Assembly: GCF_014635985.1 (NCBI RefSeq)
Contig: NZ_BMDT01000001.1
Span: forward strand, 62,001 to 126,000
From: Enterococcus alcedinis
GTDB taxonomy: Bacteria; Bacillota; Bacilli; Lactobacillales; Enterococcaceae
DNA: 64,000 nucleotides
Reading direction: 5' to 3'
The notes beneath the pieces are model-generated. The model saw only the letters and a program-made list of their open reading frames with translations. It was not told the DNA's origin and did no database searches. Made by a program: the position numbers and the translations under genes. Of the stretch, positions 1 through 8,728 are shown piece after piece (within the stretch, counting starts at the first letter, position 1; each line of letters opens with the position of its first letter).

Positions 1-1388
1 TGACTGGAACGGCTAAAACTGAAGAAGAAGAATTTAGAGAAATTTATAACATTCATGTTATTCAAATCCCGACAAACCGTGAAATTATTCGTGATGACCG
101 TGCAGATTTACTGTACCCAACATTACAAAGTAAATTTGTGGCAGTTGTTGAAGACATCAAGGAACGCTACCGTAAGGGACAACCAATCTTAGTCGGAACG
201 GTTGCAGTTGAAACATCGGAATATTTATCTGATTTATTAAACCAAGCGAAAGTTCCTCATGAAGTTTTAAACGCTAAAAATCACTTTAAAGAGGCCGAAA
301 TTATCTTAAATGCCGGACAAAAAGGTGCTGTAACAATCGCAACAAACATGGCTGGGCGTGGAACGGATATTAAATTAGGTTTAGGCGTTGCAGAATTAGG
401 TGGTCTTGCGGTCATCGGAACCGAGCGACATGAGTCTCGTCGTATCGATAACCAATTGCGTGGACGCTCAGGTCGTCAAGGGGATCCAGGTGTTTCTCAA
501 TTTTATTTATCATTAGAAGATGATTTAATGCGTCGTTTTGGTTCAGATCGTATCAAAGCCTTTTTAGATCGTATGAATATTGATGAAGAAGACAGTGTAA
601 TCCAAAGTAAGATGTTAACGAAACAAGTCGAGTCTGCACAAAAACGTGTTGAAGGTAACAACTATGATACACGTAAAAATGTTTTACAATATGATGATGT
701 GATGCGTGAACAACGTGAAGTTATTTACCGTCAAAGACAGCAAGTGATTATGGAAACAGAAAACTTGTCACCACAATTAATGGGAATGGTTCAAAGAACA
801 ATTGAGCGTTCAGTTGATGGTCATATGTCATTAGATGAAAATAAATTAAACTATGAAGGAATTGTCGATTTTGCGGGCAGTGTCCTAGTCCATGAAGACA
901 GTATTTCTGTTGCCGATTTAGAAGGTAAGACTGCAGAGGAAGTCAAAGTTTATTTACTAGAAAGAGCGCAAGAAATTTTTGATGAAAAAGTTGCGCATCT
1001 AAATAGTCCGGAACAACTACTGGAGTTTGAAAAAGTTGTTATTCTACGTGTAGTTGATGCCAAATGGACGGATCATATTGATGCAATGGATCAATTACGT
1101 CAATCAGTCGGTCTTCGTGCATATGGACAAAATAATCCATTAGTTGAGTATCAAACAGAAGGCTATTCAATGTTTGAAGCAATGGTTGGAGCAATCGAAT
1201 ATGATGTTACGCGTCTCTTTATGAAAGCTGAGATTCGTCAAAACGTTCAAAGAGAACAAGTAGCTCCTGTTCAAGAAACAGCCGCGACAAATGAAGAATC
1301 ATTTGCACAAGTTGGACGTAATGATTTATGTCCATGTGGTAGCGGTAAAAAATTCAAAAACTGTCATGGCAGAAACAAACTAGTATAA
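1..1388 (+). CDS. secA: Protein translocase ATPase SecA (3' part, 5' end outside window)
   Basis: SecA is the ATP-driven motor that pushes unfolded preproteins through the SecYEG channel. Only the C-terminal 461 codons are present. The reading frame is open from base 3, so the gene begins before the window. The visible part starts within the second half of the DEAD-like motor ([11 protein letters not shown]) and runs through helicase motifs [20 protein letters not shown] and [11 protein letters not shown], followed by the helical scaffold and wing regions. It ends in a SEC-C zinc motif ([13 protein letters not shown]), which binds SecB-like partners or phospholipid in other species. A hairpin terminator follows directly. 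The prfB neighbour is the standard Firmicute arrangement. The identity is secure. Confidence 0.98.
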   Translation, partial: TGTAKTEEEEFREIYNIHVIQIPTNREIIRDDRADLLYPTLQSKFVAVVEDIKERYRKGQPILVGTVAVETSEYLSDLLNQAKVPHEVLNAKNHFKEAEIILNAGQKGAVTIATNMAGRGTDIKLGLGVAELGGLAVIGTERHESRRIDNQLRGRSGRQGDPGVSQFYLSLEDDLMRRFGSDRIKAFLDRMNIDEEDSVIQSKMLTKQVESAQKRVEGNNYDTRKNVLQYDDVMREQREVIYRQRQQVIMETENLSPQLMGMVQRTIERSVDGHMSLDENKLNYEGIVDFAGSVLVHEDSISVADLEGKTAEEVKVYLLERAQEIFDEKVAHLNSPEQLLEFEKVVILRVVDAKWTDHIDAMDQLRQSVGLRAYGQNNPLVEYQTEGYSMFEAMVGAIEYDVTRLFMKAEIRQNVQREQVAPVQETAATNEESFAQVGRNDLCPCGSGKKFKNCHGRNKLV

Positions 1389-1393
1389 AACAA

Positions 1394-1429
1394 TTACTAG
1401 GGCAGGGAACTGCCCTAGTTTATTTTTTG
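1394..1429 (+). terminator. Rho-independent terminator of secA
   Basis: A perfect 10-bp stem (ACTAGGGCAG / CTGCCCTAGT) with a GGAA loop is followed by a T-rich tract. It lies just after the secA stop codon. Confidence 0.9.
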
Positions 1430-1466
1430 TAAACAAAGGATGTAAAAAGAGTGGTAAACTTCGATA

Positions 1467-1535
1467 AATAAGCAAAGATCTGAAAAAATGGCACTTTCAT
1501 TTTTCTTCAGATAGGCTTATTTTGAGCAGTTGCTC
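1467..1535 (+). other. Structured leader upstream of prfB
   Basis: Between the secA terminator and prfB lies an imperfect stem-loop. AATAAGC (1467-1473) pairs with GCTTATT (1515-1521), and inside it ATCTGAA (1478-1484) pairs with TTCAGAT (1506-1512), around a loop of about 21 nt. A small hairpin GAGCAGTTGCTC (1524-1535) with a T tract follows. Position suggests it lies in the prfB 5' leader, but no clear promoter was identified, so its function is unknown. Confidence 0.4.
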
Positions 1536-1574
1536 TTTTAGATCAATTTTACTAAAAAGAAAGAAGGAATTTAA

Positions 1575-2694
1575 ATGGAATTAGCAGACATTCGTCATCG
1601 GTTATCTGACTTAAATCAAAAAATCATCAGCTTTAGGGGGTCTCTTTGACTTAGATCGATTGGAAGAAGAGATTGCAGAAGTTGAACATCAAATGAGTGA
1701 ACCTGGATTTTGGGATGATAGTATGGCAGCTCAGGCAGTCATTAATGAACATAATGCCAATAAAGATACTTTTGGACGTTTCCATCGTTTAGCAACCAAA
1801 GTGGAAGAACTAGAACTGATGCTAGAGATGGTGCAAGAAGACCCAGATCCTGAGATGGAAGCAGAACTAGTTGAAGGACTAAAAGAATTAACCGATGAAA
1901 TGAATCTATATGAATTGTCCTTATTACTTGATGGTCCTTATGATCATAATAATGCGATTGTTGAACTCCATCCTGGTGCTGGTGGAACAGAATCACAAGA
2001 TTGGGGTAGTTTGTTGCTTCGTATGTATCAACGTTGGGTGGAACAACAAGGGTTCAAATTGGAAGTTCTCGATTATCAAGCAGGAGATGAAGCAGGAATT
2101 AAAAGTGTCACGATGTTAGTCAAAGGTTATAACGCTTATGGTTATTTACGTTCTGAAAAAGGCGTCCATCGTCTCGTTCGTATTTCGCCATTTGATTCTG
2201 CCAAACGTCGTCATACATCCTTTTGCTCCGTTGATGTGATGCCAGAGTTAAACGATTCGATTGATGTGAACATCAATTCAGATGATTTGAAAATCGATAC
2301 ATATCGTGCGAGCGGTGCCGGTGGACAACACGTCAATACGACAGATTCTGCGGTTCGGATTACGCATATTCCAACTGGAGTTGTTGTTGCGAGTCAAGCG
2401 CAACGTTCACAGCTAAAAAATAGGGAACAAGCAATGAGCATGTTAAAAGCGAAACTATATCAGTTAGAAATCGAAAAACAAGAACAAGAAGCGGCTTCGA
2501 TCCGTGGAGAACAAATGGAAATCGGCTGGGGTTCACAAATTCGATCGTATGTTTTTCATCCATATGCTATGGTTAAAGATCACCGAACCAATTATGAAAC
2601 AGGAAATACTCAAGCAGTGATGGATGGCGAAATTGACGGATTTATCGATGCTTATTTAAAAATGCGATTAAATGACCAAAACCCTCAAAAATGA
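1575..2694 (+). CDS. prfB: Peptide chain release factor 2, expressed by programmed +1 frameshift
   Basis: RF2 recognises UGA and UAA stop codons and triggers peptide release. The gene starts at ATG 1575 after AGAAGGAAT. It reads 24 codons to CTT (1644-1646) and meets an in-frame TGA at 1647. The ribosome must slip +1 at CTT T to read GAC at 1648 and continue, giving about 372 aa. The slip site carries the classic internal Shine-Dalgarno AGGGGG (1635-1640) just upstream. This is the known RF2 autoregulation: low RF2 favours slippage. The stop-codon recognition tripeptide SPF and the catalytic GGQ motif ([16 protein letters not shown]) are both present. It sits between secA and ftsE, as in many Firmicutes. 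This is not a pseudogene. Confidence 0.97.
1635..1650 (+). promoter_or_regulatory. prfB programmed +1 frameshift site
   Basis: The elements are AGGGGG (1635-1640, internal Shine-Dalgarno), TCT, the slippery CTT (1644-1646), TGA (1647-1649) and C (1650). The layout matches the conserved RF2 recoding site, with the stimulatory SD three bases from the slip codon and TGA followed by C, a weak termination context. Confidence 0.95.
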
Positions 2695-2745
2695 CCGAAA
2701 TGCAATCAAATTGTAATGTAATGAAAGCTGAATGAAACATAGCAA

Positions 2746-2754
2746 TGCTATAAT
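2746..2754 (+). promoter_or_regulatory. Extended -10 promoter for ftsEX
   Basis: TGCTATAAT, a consensus -10 hexamer with the TGn extension, lies 36 bp before the ftsE start. No good -35 hexamer is visible at 17 bp, which is usual for extended -10 promoters. Confidence 0.6.
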
Positions 2755-2789
2755 GTTCCAGTACGAACAAAAAAGGTGGAGAGACATAT

Positions 2790-3476
2790 ATGATAGAAAT
2801 GCAGGATGTAATGAAAAAATATTCCAATGGTACAACTGCGATTCGCAATCTTTCGGTTTCCATCGGACAAGGCGAATTCGTTTACGTCGTTGGGCCGAGT
2901 GGTGCTGGAAAATCGACATTTATAAAATTAATGTATCGTGAAGAAAAAGCCACAAAAGGCATGTTAAATGTTGCCGGCTACGATTTATTAAAGATTAAAA
3001 ACAAGGAAATTTCGAGTCTCAGACGTGAAGTTGGCGTTGTGTTCCAAGATTATAAATTGTTACCCAAAAAAACCGTTTATGAGAATGTTGCTTATGCGAT
3101 GCAAGTAATCGGACGCAAACCACGTGAAGTGAAAAAGCGTGTAATGGAAGTTTTAGATTTAGTTGGTCTAAAACATAAAGTCCGTGTTTTCCCAAGTGAA
3201 CTTTCTGGTGGAGAGCAGCAACGAGTTTCGATTGCTCGCGCGATTGTAAATATGCCAAAGGTCTTGATTGCTGATGAGCCGACGGGGAATTTAGATCCAG
3301 AAAACTCATGGGAAATCATGAAATTGATCGATCGTATTAATGCACAAGGAACAACGATTGTTATGGCAACACATAACAGTACAATCGTAAATACCATCCG
3401 CCATCGTGTCATTGCGATAGAAAATGGTCGTATTATTCGCGACCAATTAGAAGGAGAGTATGGATACGATGATTAG
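2790..3476 (+). CDS. ftsE: Cell division ATP-binding protein FtsE
   Basis: FtsE is the ATPase of the FtsEX complex, which transmits a cytoplasmic signal across the membrane to activate peptidoglycan hydrolases at the septum. The protein has 228 aa, the usual size. Walker A is GPSGAGKST (about residues 35-43), the ABC signature is LSGGEQQR (near 140) and Walker B is VLIADEPTGNLD (near 160). The start follows AAGGTGGAG at good spacing. It overlaps ftsX by 17 bases, indicating translational coupling. The secA-prfB-ftsE-ftsX order is conserved in Firmicutes. Confidence 0.97.
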   Translation: MIEMQDVMKKYSNGTTAIRNLSVSIGQGEFVYVVGPSGAGKSTFIKLMYREEKATKGMLNVAGYDLLKIKNKEISSLRREVGVVFQDYKLLPKKTVYENVAYAMQVIGRKPREVKKRVMEVLDLVGLKHKVRVFPSELSGGEQQRVSIARAIVNMPKVLIADEPTGNLDPENSWEIMKLIDRINAQGTTIVMATHNSTIVNTIRHRVIAIENGRIIRDQLEGEYGYDD

Positions 3477-4353
3477 AACATTCTTTCGACACATATTAGA
3501 AAGTATCAAAAGTCTACGCCGTAACGGTTGGATGACGATTTCATCAATCAGTGCGGTAGCAATTACGTTAACATTGTTAGGTATTTTTTTAACAATTATT
3601 TTGAATACTGTTAAATTAGCTGAAGATATGGAAAATAACGTGGAAGTTTCGGTCTTTATTTCTTATGGGACGACTCAAGAAGAACAAGATGAACTTGAGC
3701 AAAATTTAAAAAATATTCCTCATGTCGCATCGGTTGAATTTTCAAGTCAAGATGATGAGCTTGATCGCGTAAAGGAATCCTATGGTGATGTTTGGGGACT
3801 TTTTGAACAAGACAATCCATTGTTAGATGTTTTTATTGTACAAGCGAAGGAACCAAAATACGTTAAAGGAATTACAGAAGAAGCGAAAAAATATAAAAAA
3901 GTCGTCCATAAAGCAACTTATGGTGAAGATTTATCAGATAAAATCTTTAGCATTGCAGAAGGAGTTCGAACTTGGGGCCTAATTGGTTCTGGCTTATTAT
4001 TATTTGTAGCGATGTTTTTAATTTCAAACACGATTCGTATTACAATTTTATCTAGAGAACGAGAAATTCAAATTATGCGTCTAGTTGGTGCTAAAAATGG
4101 TTACATCCGTTGGCCATTCTTTCTTGAAGGTGGTTGGATTGGTCTATTTGGCTCAATCATCCCAATCGGTCTAATTATTTTTGGATACCCAGAAGTATAT
4201 CGCGTATTGAATCCAGTATTATTACGCTCAAATTATAGCTTGTTAGCACCAGGTCAATTTATGATCCAAATTAGTGCGATTTTAGCAGTCTTAGGAATCT
4301 TAATTGGTTCATTAGGATCAATTATTTCAATGAGACGTTTCTTAAAGATTTAA
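3460..4353 (+). CDS. ftsX: Cell division membrane protein FtsX
   Basis: FtsX is the membrane partner of FtsE. The 297-aa protein has one N-terminal membrane segment (about residues 21-47) and a large extracellular domain (about 50-165) that in related species contacts a hydrolase or an adaptor such as PcsB. Three further membrane segments follow in the C-terminal FtsX-type permease domain, with the typical SREREIQIMRLVGAKNGYIR loop. Its start lies inside ftsE. The hydrolase partner is not encoded in this window. Confidence 0.96.
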   Translation: MDTMIRTFFRHILESIKSLRRNGWMTISSISAVAITLTLLGIFLTIILNTVKLAEDMENNVEVSVFISYGTTQEEQDELEQNLKNIPHVASVEFSSQDDELDRVKESYGDVWGLFEQDNPLLDVFIVQAKEPKYVKGITEEAKKYKKVVHKATYGEDLSDKIFSIAEGVRTWGLIGSGLLLFVAMFLISNTIRITILSREREIQIMRLVGAKNGYIRWPFFLEGGWIGLFGSIIPIGLIIFGYPEVYRVLNPVLLRSNYSLLAPGQFMIQISAILAVLGILIGSLGSIISMRRFLKI

Positions 4354-4477
4354 TATCAAAAGAAGAGTTTTTAAACATCGTTTGACCTTAATTGAGAGAC
4401 GGGAGAATCAAAGAATATTGATTGGATTAGTTTCTCTTCGGACTCTTTGTATGAAAAAAATATAGATATGAAATCTT

Positions 4478-4510
4478 AGGGCTGTGACCGATGTCACAGC
4501 CCTATTTTTT
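4478..4510 (+). terminator. Rho-independent terminator after ftsX
   Basis: A perfect 11-bp stem (AGGGCTGTGAC / GTCACAGCCCT) with a CGAT loop is followed by ATTTTTT. It shares a GTGAC...GTCAC core with several other terminators in this window. The 124 bases between ftsX and this hairpin hold nothing I recognise. Confidence 0.92.
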
Positions 4511-4613
4511 AATTCGATTTTTAGAATGTCCTGTTAGACGAAACTTAATCTAGACAATTTTAAATAAGTATGTGAAAATGATTAGAAAGAATTTAATGTT
4601 TGGGGGTTCTTCG

Positions 4614-5882
4614 ATGCGACTCTTTCTAAAATCAGATCAAAGAGCAATAAATTACTCTTTTTTTATGCTAGCTGTCTTATTATTTTTACTTGCATTTATT
4701 TGGAATACACCATTAGAAATTTGGAAAGGTAGTCGAATCATTTTCACGGCTCCGGGTAATCTAATTACGGATTATTTTAAAATTGCGAATGTTGGTGCAG
4801 CATTTATGAACGGTGCGTTGATGCTATTTCAAGCACTTTTCGTTTTGAAGATTAGCAAAACAAAAGTGAACAGTATGATTGTAGCAGCTATTTTCACGAT
4901 TGTTGGTTTTTCTTTTTTCGGAAAAAATCTGTATAATTCAACATCGATTATTTTGGGAGTCTATCTGTATTACAGAGTCTCAAAAATACCATTTAACTGG
5001 GTACCGATTGCTCTTTTTGGCACAGCATTAGGTCCGTTAGTCAGTGTTGTGTCTTTCGGTTTTTCATTACCGACAATTACAGGACTCCTATTAGGAAACC
5101 TTGTCGGTATGATTGCAGGTTTTTTCATGCCGATTTTATCACAGCACTTTGTAAAATTTCATCAAGGGTTTAGTTTATATAATATTGGTTTTACTGCTGG
5201 AATGATTGGTTCTTTTTTCATGGCTATTTTCCAAAGTTTTGAATTAAAAGTCACACCCGTTTATTTAGTTTCTCAAGGGCATAATCGAGAAATGAGCTTG
5301 TTTTTAATTTTATTGTTTAGTTTAATTTTTTTCTTAGGTTGGTGGTTGAATGATTTTTCATTGGTTGGTTTTTCAAGTTTGTTAAAAGAATCTGGACGTG
5401 GCGGATCCGATTATTTTTCTCAATTTGAAAAAGGAGTTGTTTTAATGAATATGTCCCTGTTGGGATTAATTAGTACGGGTTATGTGTTATGTATAGGTGG
5501 AGAGTTAAATGGTCCAACAATCGGTGGCGTCTTTACGGTCTTTGGCTTTGGAGCGGTAGGTAAGCATATTAAAAATGTGATTCCTATTTTAGTTGGGGTT
5601 TTTATTGTTGGTTATTTTAGTGCTCATGATGTTAGTTCAACTGCTGCCATTCTAGCAGCGCTTTTTGGGACAACTTTAGCACCAATTAGTGGCTATTACG
5701 GACCGATTTTTGGTGTTTTAGCAGGCGGAATTTTTATTATGTTTACGACGAATAGTTTGGCACAATTACATGCGGGAATGAATTTATATAATAATGGTTT
5801 TGCAGGTGGTTTTGTCGCGGCTGTAATGGCTCCGATTTTAGATAAGTTAGTCTCTCGTCCTAAGGAAAAAAATCTCAAGTAG
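4614..5882 (+). CDS. DUF1576 family polytopic membrane protein
   Basis: This very hydrophobic protein of about 422 aa has roughly ten or more predicted membrane segments. It contains glycine-rich repeats of similar sense in both halves (for example FSLYNIGFTAGMIG and MNLYNNGFAGGFVA), suggesting an internal duplication of a transporter-like fold. I recognise it as DUF1576, whose function is not established. The start at ATG 4614 is preferred because GGGGGT lies 7-8 bases upstream. In-frame GTG 4572 and ATG 4578 lack a ribosome binding site. The gene has its own terminator upstream and ends just before the cysteine T-box promoter, so it is not under that T-box. A role in transport is inference. 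Confidence 0.8.
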   Translation: MRLFLKSDQRAINYSFFMLAVLLFLLAFIWNTPLEIWKGSRIIFTAPGNLITDYFKIANVGAAFMNGALMLFQALFVLKISKTKVNSMIVAAIFTIVGFSFFGKNLYNSTSIILGVYLYYRVSKIPFNWVPIALFGTALGPLVSVVSFGFSLPTITGLLLGNLVGMIAGFFMPILSQHFVKFHQGFSLYNIGFTAGMIGSFFMAIFQSFELKVTPVYLVSQGHNREMSLFLILLFSLIFFLGWWLNDFSLVGFSSLLKESGRGGSDYFSQFEKGVVLMNMSLLGLISTGYVLCIGGELNGPTIGGVFTVFGFGAVGKHIKNVIPILVGVFIVGYFSAHDVSSTAAILAALFGTTLAPISGYYGPIFGVLAGGIFIMFTTNSLAQLHAGMNLYNNGFAGGFVAAVMAPILDKLVSRPKEKNLK

Positions 5883-5889
5883 CTTTGAA

Positions 5890-5918
5890 TTGACAAATGA
5901 GAATAGGATTAGTATACT
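5890..5918 (+). promoter_or_regulatory. Promoter of the cysK-cysE T-box transcript
   Basis: A consensus -35 TTGACA (5890-5895), an exact 17-bp spacer and -10 TATACT (5913-5918) start a few bases after the DUF1576 stop codon. It drives a roughly 300-nt leader before cysK. Confidence 0.88.
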
Positions 5919-5924
5919 CTCATT

Positions 5925-6206
5925 AATCAAAAGAATAGCAATCGCGACGAATTGGTAAAGTATATTACTTGATGTATCAAAGAGAGGACCTAGTTGGTGG
6001 GATAGGTCTATACAGATATAATAGAAGTGCGCCAATGAGCAGTTCAATCGAATAAAGTAGATTGAACCGGTAGTTCCCGTTATCGAACTAGAGTATGAAA
6101 GTACTCGAAGTTGAGTTAGGAGAAATCCTAAACAGAGTGGAACCGTGAAAGTATGCCTTTTGCCTCTGTATATGTAAATATACAGGTGCAGAAGGCTTTT
6201 TTTTGA
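5925..6206 (+). ncRNA. T-box riboswitch, probably cysteine-specific
   Basis: The untranslated leader between the promoter and cysK has the T-box sequence AGAGTGGAACCGTGAA (about 6135-6150), which pairs with the uncharged tRNA acceptor end through the GGAACC antiterminator. It is followed by a terminator hairpin (GCCTTTTGC... / ...GCAGAAGGC, about 6154-6197) and eight T. Uncharged tRNA favours read-through into the downstream genes. A UGC (Cys) triplet at 6028-6030 lies in GAAGTGCGCC, a plausible specifier position in stem I, and fits the cysteine biosynthesis genes downstream. The T-box class is certain from the motif; the specifier codon is inferred without folding. Confidence 0.9.
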
Positions 6207-6230
6207 TTAAACAAAAAAAGGGGGATTCAC

Positions 6231-7145
6231 ATGTTATACAATAATATTATCGAAGCAATTGGTCGGACACCACTAGTTAAGTTAGAAAATACAGAGGCAG
6301 GAATGGCTGATATTTACGTCAAAATTGAAAGTTTCAATCCAGGGGGAAGTGTGAAAGATCGAGCGGCATTTTATATGATTCAAGCAGCAGAAGATGAAGG
6401 GCTCATTAAGCCAGGAGATACGATTGTCGAAGCCACAAGTGGAAATATGGGGATTTCCTTAGCGATGATTGGTGCTGCTAAAGGGTATAAAATGGTCATT
6501 GTGATGCCAGATACGATGAGTCTTGAGCGTCGTAAAATGATTGCAGCTTACGGAGCAGAACTGGTATTAACTCCGGGAAGTAATGGAATGTCTGGTTCGG
6601 TTGAAAAAGCCGAGGAATTGGCTCGAGATAAAGGGTACTTTTTGATTAATCAGTTCAAAAATACTGCGAATATTCAAGCACATATTGAAACAACAGCTCT
6701 TGAACTGTATGACGACTTAGATGGTGACATCGACGCCTTCGTTGCAGGCGTTGGAACTGGCGGTACCATTAGTGGTATTGGAAAAGTTTTGAAAAGTAAA
6801 AATCCAACGACTCAAATCATTGCAGTTCAACCAGATAAGTCACCCGTTTTGACAGGTGGAAATCCTGGTCCTCATGGTATTCAGGGAATTGGTGCGAATT
6901 TTATTCCTGAAATCTATCAAGCTGACGTTATTGATGAAATCTTATCGATGGACCAAGAAACAGCTTATGCTGCGAGTCGAGAGCTAGGCAAACAAGCAGG
7001 TATTTTAGTCGGGATGTCTTCGGGTGGAAACTTTGCAGCAGCTAAAAAAATAGCGCAACGTTTAGGAGCCGGTAAAAAAGTCGTGACGATATTACCTGAT
7101 ACAGGTGAAAGGTATTTATCAACAATATTATTCGACGAAGAATAG
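6231..7145 (+). CDS. cysK: Cysteine synthase (O-acetylserine sulfhydrylase)
   Basis: CysK converts O-acetylserine and sulfide to cysteine using PLP. The 304-aa protein has the PLP lysine in NPGGSVKDR (near residue 43), the phosphate-binding loop GVGTGGTISG (near 175) and a C-terminal SSGG motif. The substrate loop reads TSGNMGIS where most CysK proteins have TSGNTG; the Thr-to-Met change could affect substrate choice. The start follows AAAGGGGGA. cysE begins 9 bases downstream, so the two form an operon controlled by the T-box. A cystathionine beta-synthase-like or other beta-replacement role is possible but less likely beside cysE. Confidence 0.92.
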   Translation: MLYNNIIEAIGRTPLVKLENTEAGMADIYVKIESFNPGGSVKDRAAFYMIQAAEDEGLIKPGDTIVEATSGNMGISLAMIGAAKGYKMVIVMPDTMSLERRKMIAAYGAELVLTPGSNGMSGSVEKAEELARDKGYFLINQFKNTANIQAHIETTALELYDDLDGDIDAFVAGVGTGGTISGIGKVLKSKNPTTQIIAVQPDKSPVLTGGNPGPHGIQGIGANFIPEIYQADVIDEILSMDQETAYAASRELGKQAGILVGMSSGGNFAAAKKIAQRLGAGKKVVTILPDTGERYLSTILFDEE

Positions 7146-7154
7146 AGGGGAAAT

Positions 7155-7697
7155 ATGTTTAAATCTATGATACAACAAGCGAAAATGATCATAGAAAGAG
7201 ATCCTGCGACAGACAATTTTTGGGATGCTCTATGGACTTCGCCAAGTGTCAAAGCGTTAGCTTATTATCGTCTCGCACATCGTTTATATGCGAGAAATAA
7301 AAAAATGTTAGCAAAGTGGTTCGCTCATCGTGCACGAAAAGCAACCGGAATTGAAATTCATCCAGGTGCTAGAATTGGTGAAAATTTATTTATTGATCAT
7401 GGCATGGGGATTGTCATTGGTCAAACAGCAGAAATTGGCAATAATGTGACTTTGTATCAGCAGGTAACCTTAGGTGGTATTAGCGGTGTTCAAGGGGAAA
7501 AACGGCACCCAACCATTGAAGATGATGTGATGATCGGTGCAGGGGCAAAAGTTCTAGGTAACATTACAATTGGTAGAGGAGCTAAGATTGGTGCAAATGC
7601 GGTTGTGTTACAGGATATCCCACCTTATGCAACTGCTGTAGGAATCCCTGCAAAAGTTATAAATAAACAAATTAACGCCTATATGTATGTAATTTAA
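7155..7697 (+). CDS. cysE: Serine O-acetyltransferase
   Basis: CysE acetylates serine with acetyl-CoA to give O-acetylserine, the CysK substrate. The 180-aa protein has an N-terminal helical part and a left-handed beta-helix of hexapeptide repeats (IEIHPGARIGENLFIDHG... GNITIGRGAKIGANAVV). The catalytic His region is DHGMGIVIGQTAEIG, and a GVQGEKRHPTI loop follows. It is shorter than the E. coli enzyme, as is normal for Firmicutes. With cysK it gives a complete two-step serine-to-cysteine route, and a terminator follows. Confidence 0.95.
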   Translation: MFKSMIQQAKMIIERDPATDNFWDALWTSPSVKALAYYRLAHRLYARNKKMLAKWFAHRARKATGIEIHPGARIGENLFIDHGMGIVIGQTAEIGNNVTLYQQVTLGGISGVQGEKRHPTIEDDVMIGAGAKVLGNITIGRGAKIGANAVVLQDIPPYATAVGIPAKVINKQINAYMYVI

Positions 7698-7710
7698 TTG
7701 AGACTCTTTG

Positions 7711-7750
7711 ATGAGTGAAATGGTAAAAACAGCCATTTCACTCATTTTTG
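7711..7750 (+). terminator. Rho-independent terminator after cysE
   Basis: A perfect 13-bp stem (ATGAGTGAAATGG / CCATTTCACTCAT) with a 9-base loop is followed by T residues. It separates cysKE from the pst operon. Confidence 0.9.
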
Positions 7751-7871
7751 GCGTTATTATGTGTGAATCTCTTGAGAATTTAACTAATTCTAATTTCAAA
7801 TAGAATGCGAAAATGTTATTATGGAAACAAATAGTAAAAAACAATAATTTTTCAGAATAAGGGGTTTCAAA

Positions 7872-8726
7872 ATGAGAAAACATTTTACAAGATTTACATT
7901 GCTAGGATTACTTGTTGTTTTGGCAGGTTGTGCGAGTTGGATTGATCGTGGTGAGTCGATTACAGCAGTTGGTTCATCTGCTTTGCAACCTTTAGCGGAA
8001 ACAGCAGCGGAATCTTTTCAAACAAATAACCCAGGACGCTTTGTAAACGTACAAGGTGGCGGAAGTGGAACAGGACTAAGTCAGGTGCAAGCAGGTGCTG
8101 TTGAGATTGGGAATTCAGATGTTTTTGCAGAAGAGAAAAACGGTGTCGATGCGGACGCTTTAGTTAGTCATAAAGTAGCAACGGTTGGCATTACACCTAT
8201 CGTTAACAACCATGTCGGTGTAACGGATCTCTCAATAGAAGAACTACGTAATATTTTTACTGGTAAAATTACTAACTGGAAAGAAGTTGGCGGAAAAGAT
8301 CAAAAGATTGTTTTGTTAAACCGTGCAAATGGAAGTGGAACACGTAATACTTTTGAGCGTTGGGTTTTAAATGGTGAAAAAGCGAAACAATCACAAGAGC
8401 AAGACTCAAGTGGAATGGTTCGTCAAATCGTGGCGGATACGCCTGGAGCCATTAGTTATATTTCGTTTTCATATGTGACAGAAGATGTTACACCTGTAAG
8501 TATTGAAGGTGTCGCACCTACAGACGAAAATGTCATGACCAATGACTGGGTTATCTGGTCATACGAGCATATGTATACTAAAGGTGAGGCAACGGGATTA
8601 ACGAAAGAATTTATCGATTATGTCTTGTCTGATGAGATTCAAGATAGCGTTGTTAGCCAGTTAGGCTACATCCCTATTTCAAAAATGAAAGTTCAAAGAG
8701 ACTGGCAAGGTAACATTATTGACTAG
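7872..8726 (+). CDS. pstS: Phosphate ABC transporter substrate-binding lipoprotein PstS
   Basis: PstS captures inorganic phosphate outside the membrane and delivers it to PstCA. The 284-aa protein has a lipoprotein signal peptide with lipobox LAGC (Cys20). Phosphate-binding motifs of the family follow: AVGSSALQPL, GGGSGTG and NRANGSGTR. The start follows AAGGGG. It is first in the pst operon but is separated from pstC by 114 bases that hold a candidate second, PhoP-type promoter. Confidence 0.96.
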   Translation: MRKHFTRFTLLGLLVVLAGCASWIDRGESITAVGSSALQPLAETAAESFQTNNPGRFVNVQGGGSGTGLSQVQAGAVEIGNSDVFAEEKNGVDADALVSHKVATVGITPIVNNHVGVTDLSIEELRNIFTGKITNWKEVGGKDQKIVLLNRANGSGTRNTFERWVLNGEKAKQSQEQDSSGMVRQIVADTPGAISYISFSYVTEDVTPVSIEGVAPTDENVMTNDWVIWSYEHMYTKGEATGLTKEFIDYVLSDEIQDSVVSQLGYIPISKMKVQRDWQGNIID

Positions 8727-8728
8727 TC

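Noticed and set aside
1575-1649. Apparent frameshifted or truncated prfB
   Set aside because: The in-frame TGA is part of the standard RF2 recoding site with its internal Shine-Dalgarno and slippery CTT, so it is regulation, not damage.
3019-3412. Open reading frames opposite ftsE and many similar antisense frames elsewhere
   Set aside because: They overlap well-supported genes, have no ribosome binding site and no recognisable protein features; they are composition shadows.
7772-7806. Pho box upstream of pstS
   Set aside because: TTGAGA and TTTAAC-like hexamers and a TAGAAT are present but lack the regular 11-bp phasing seen upstream of pstC.
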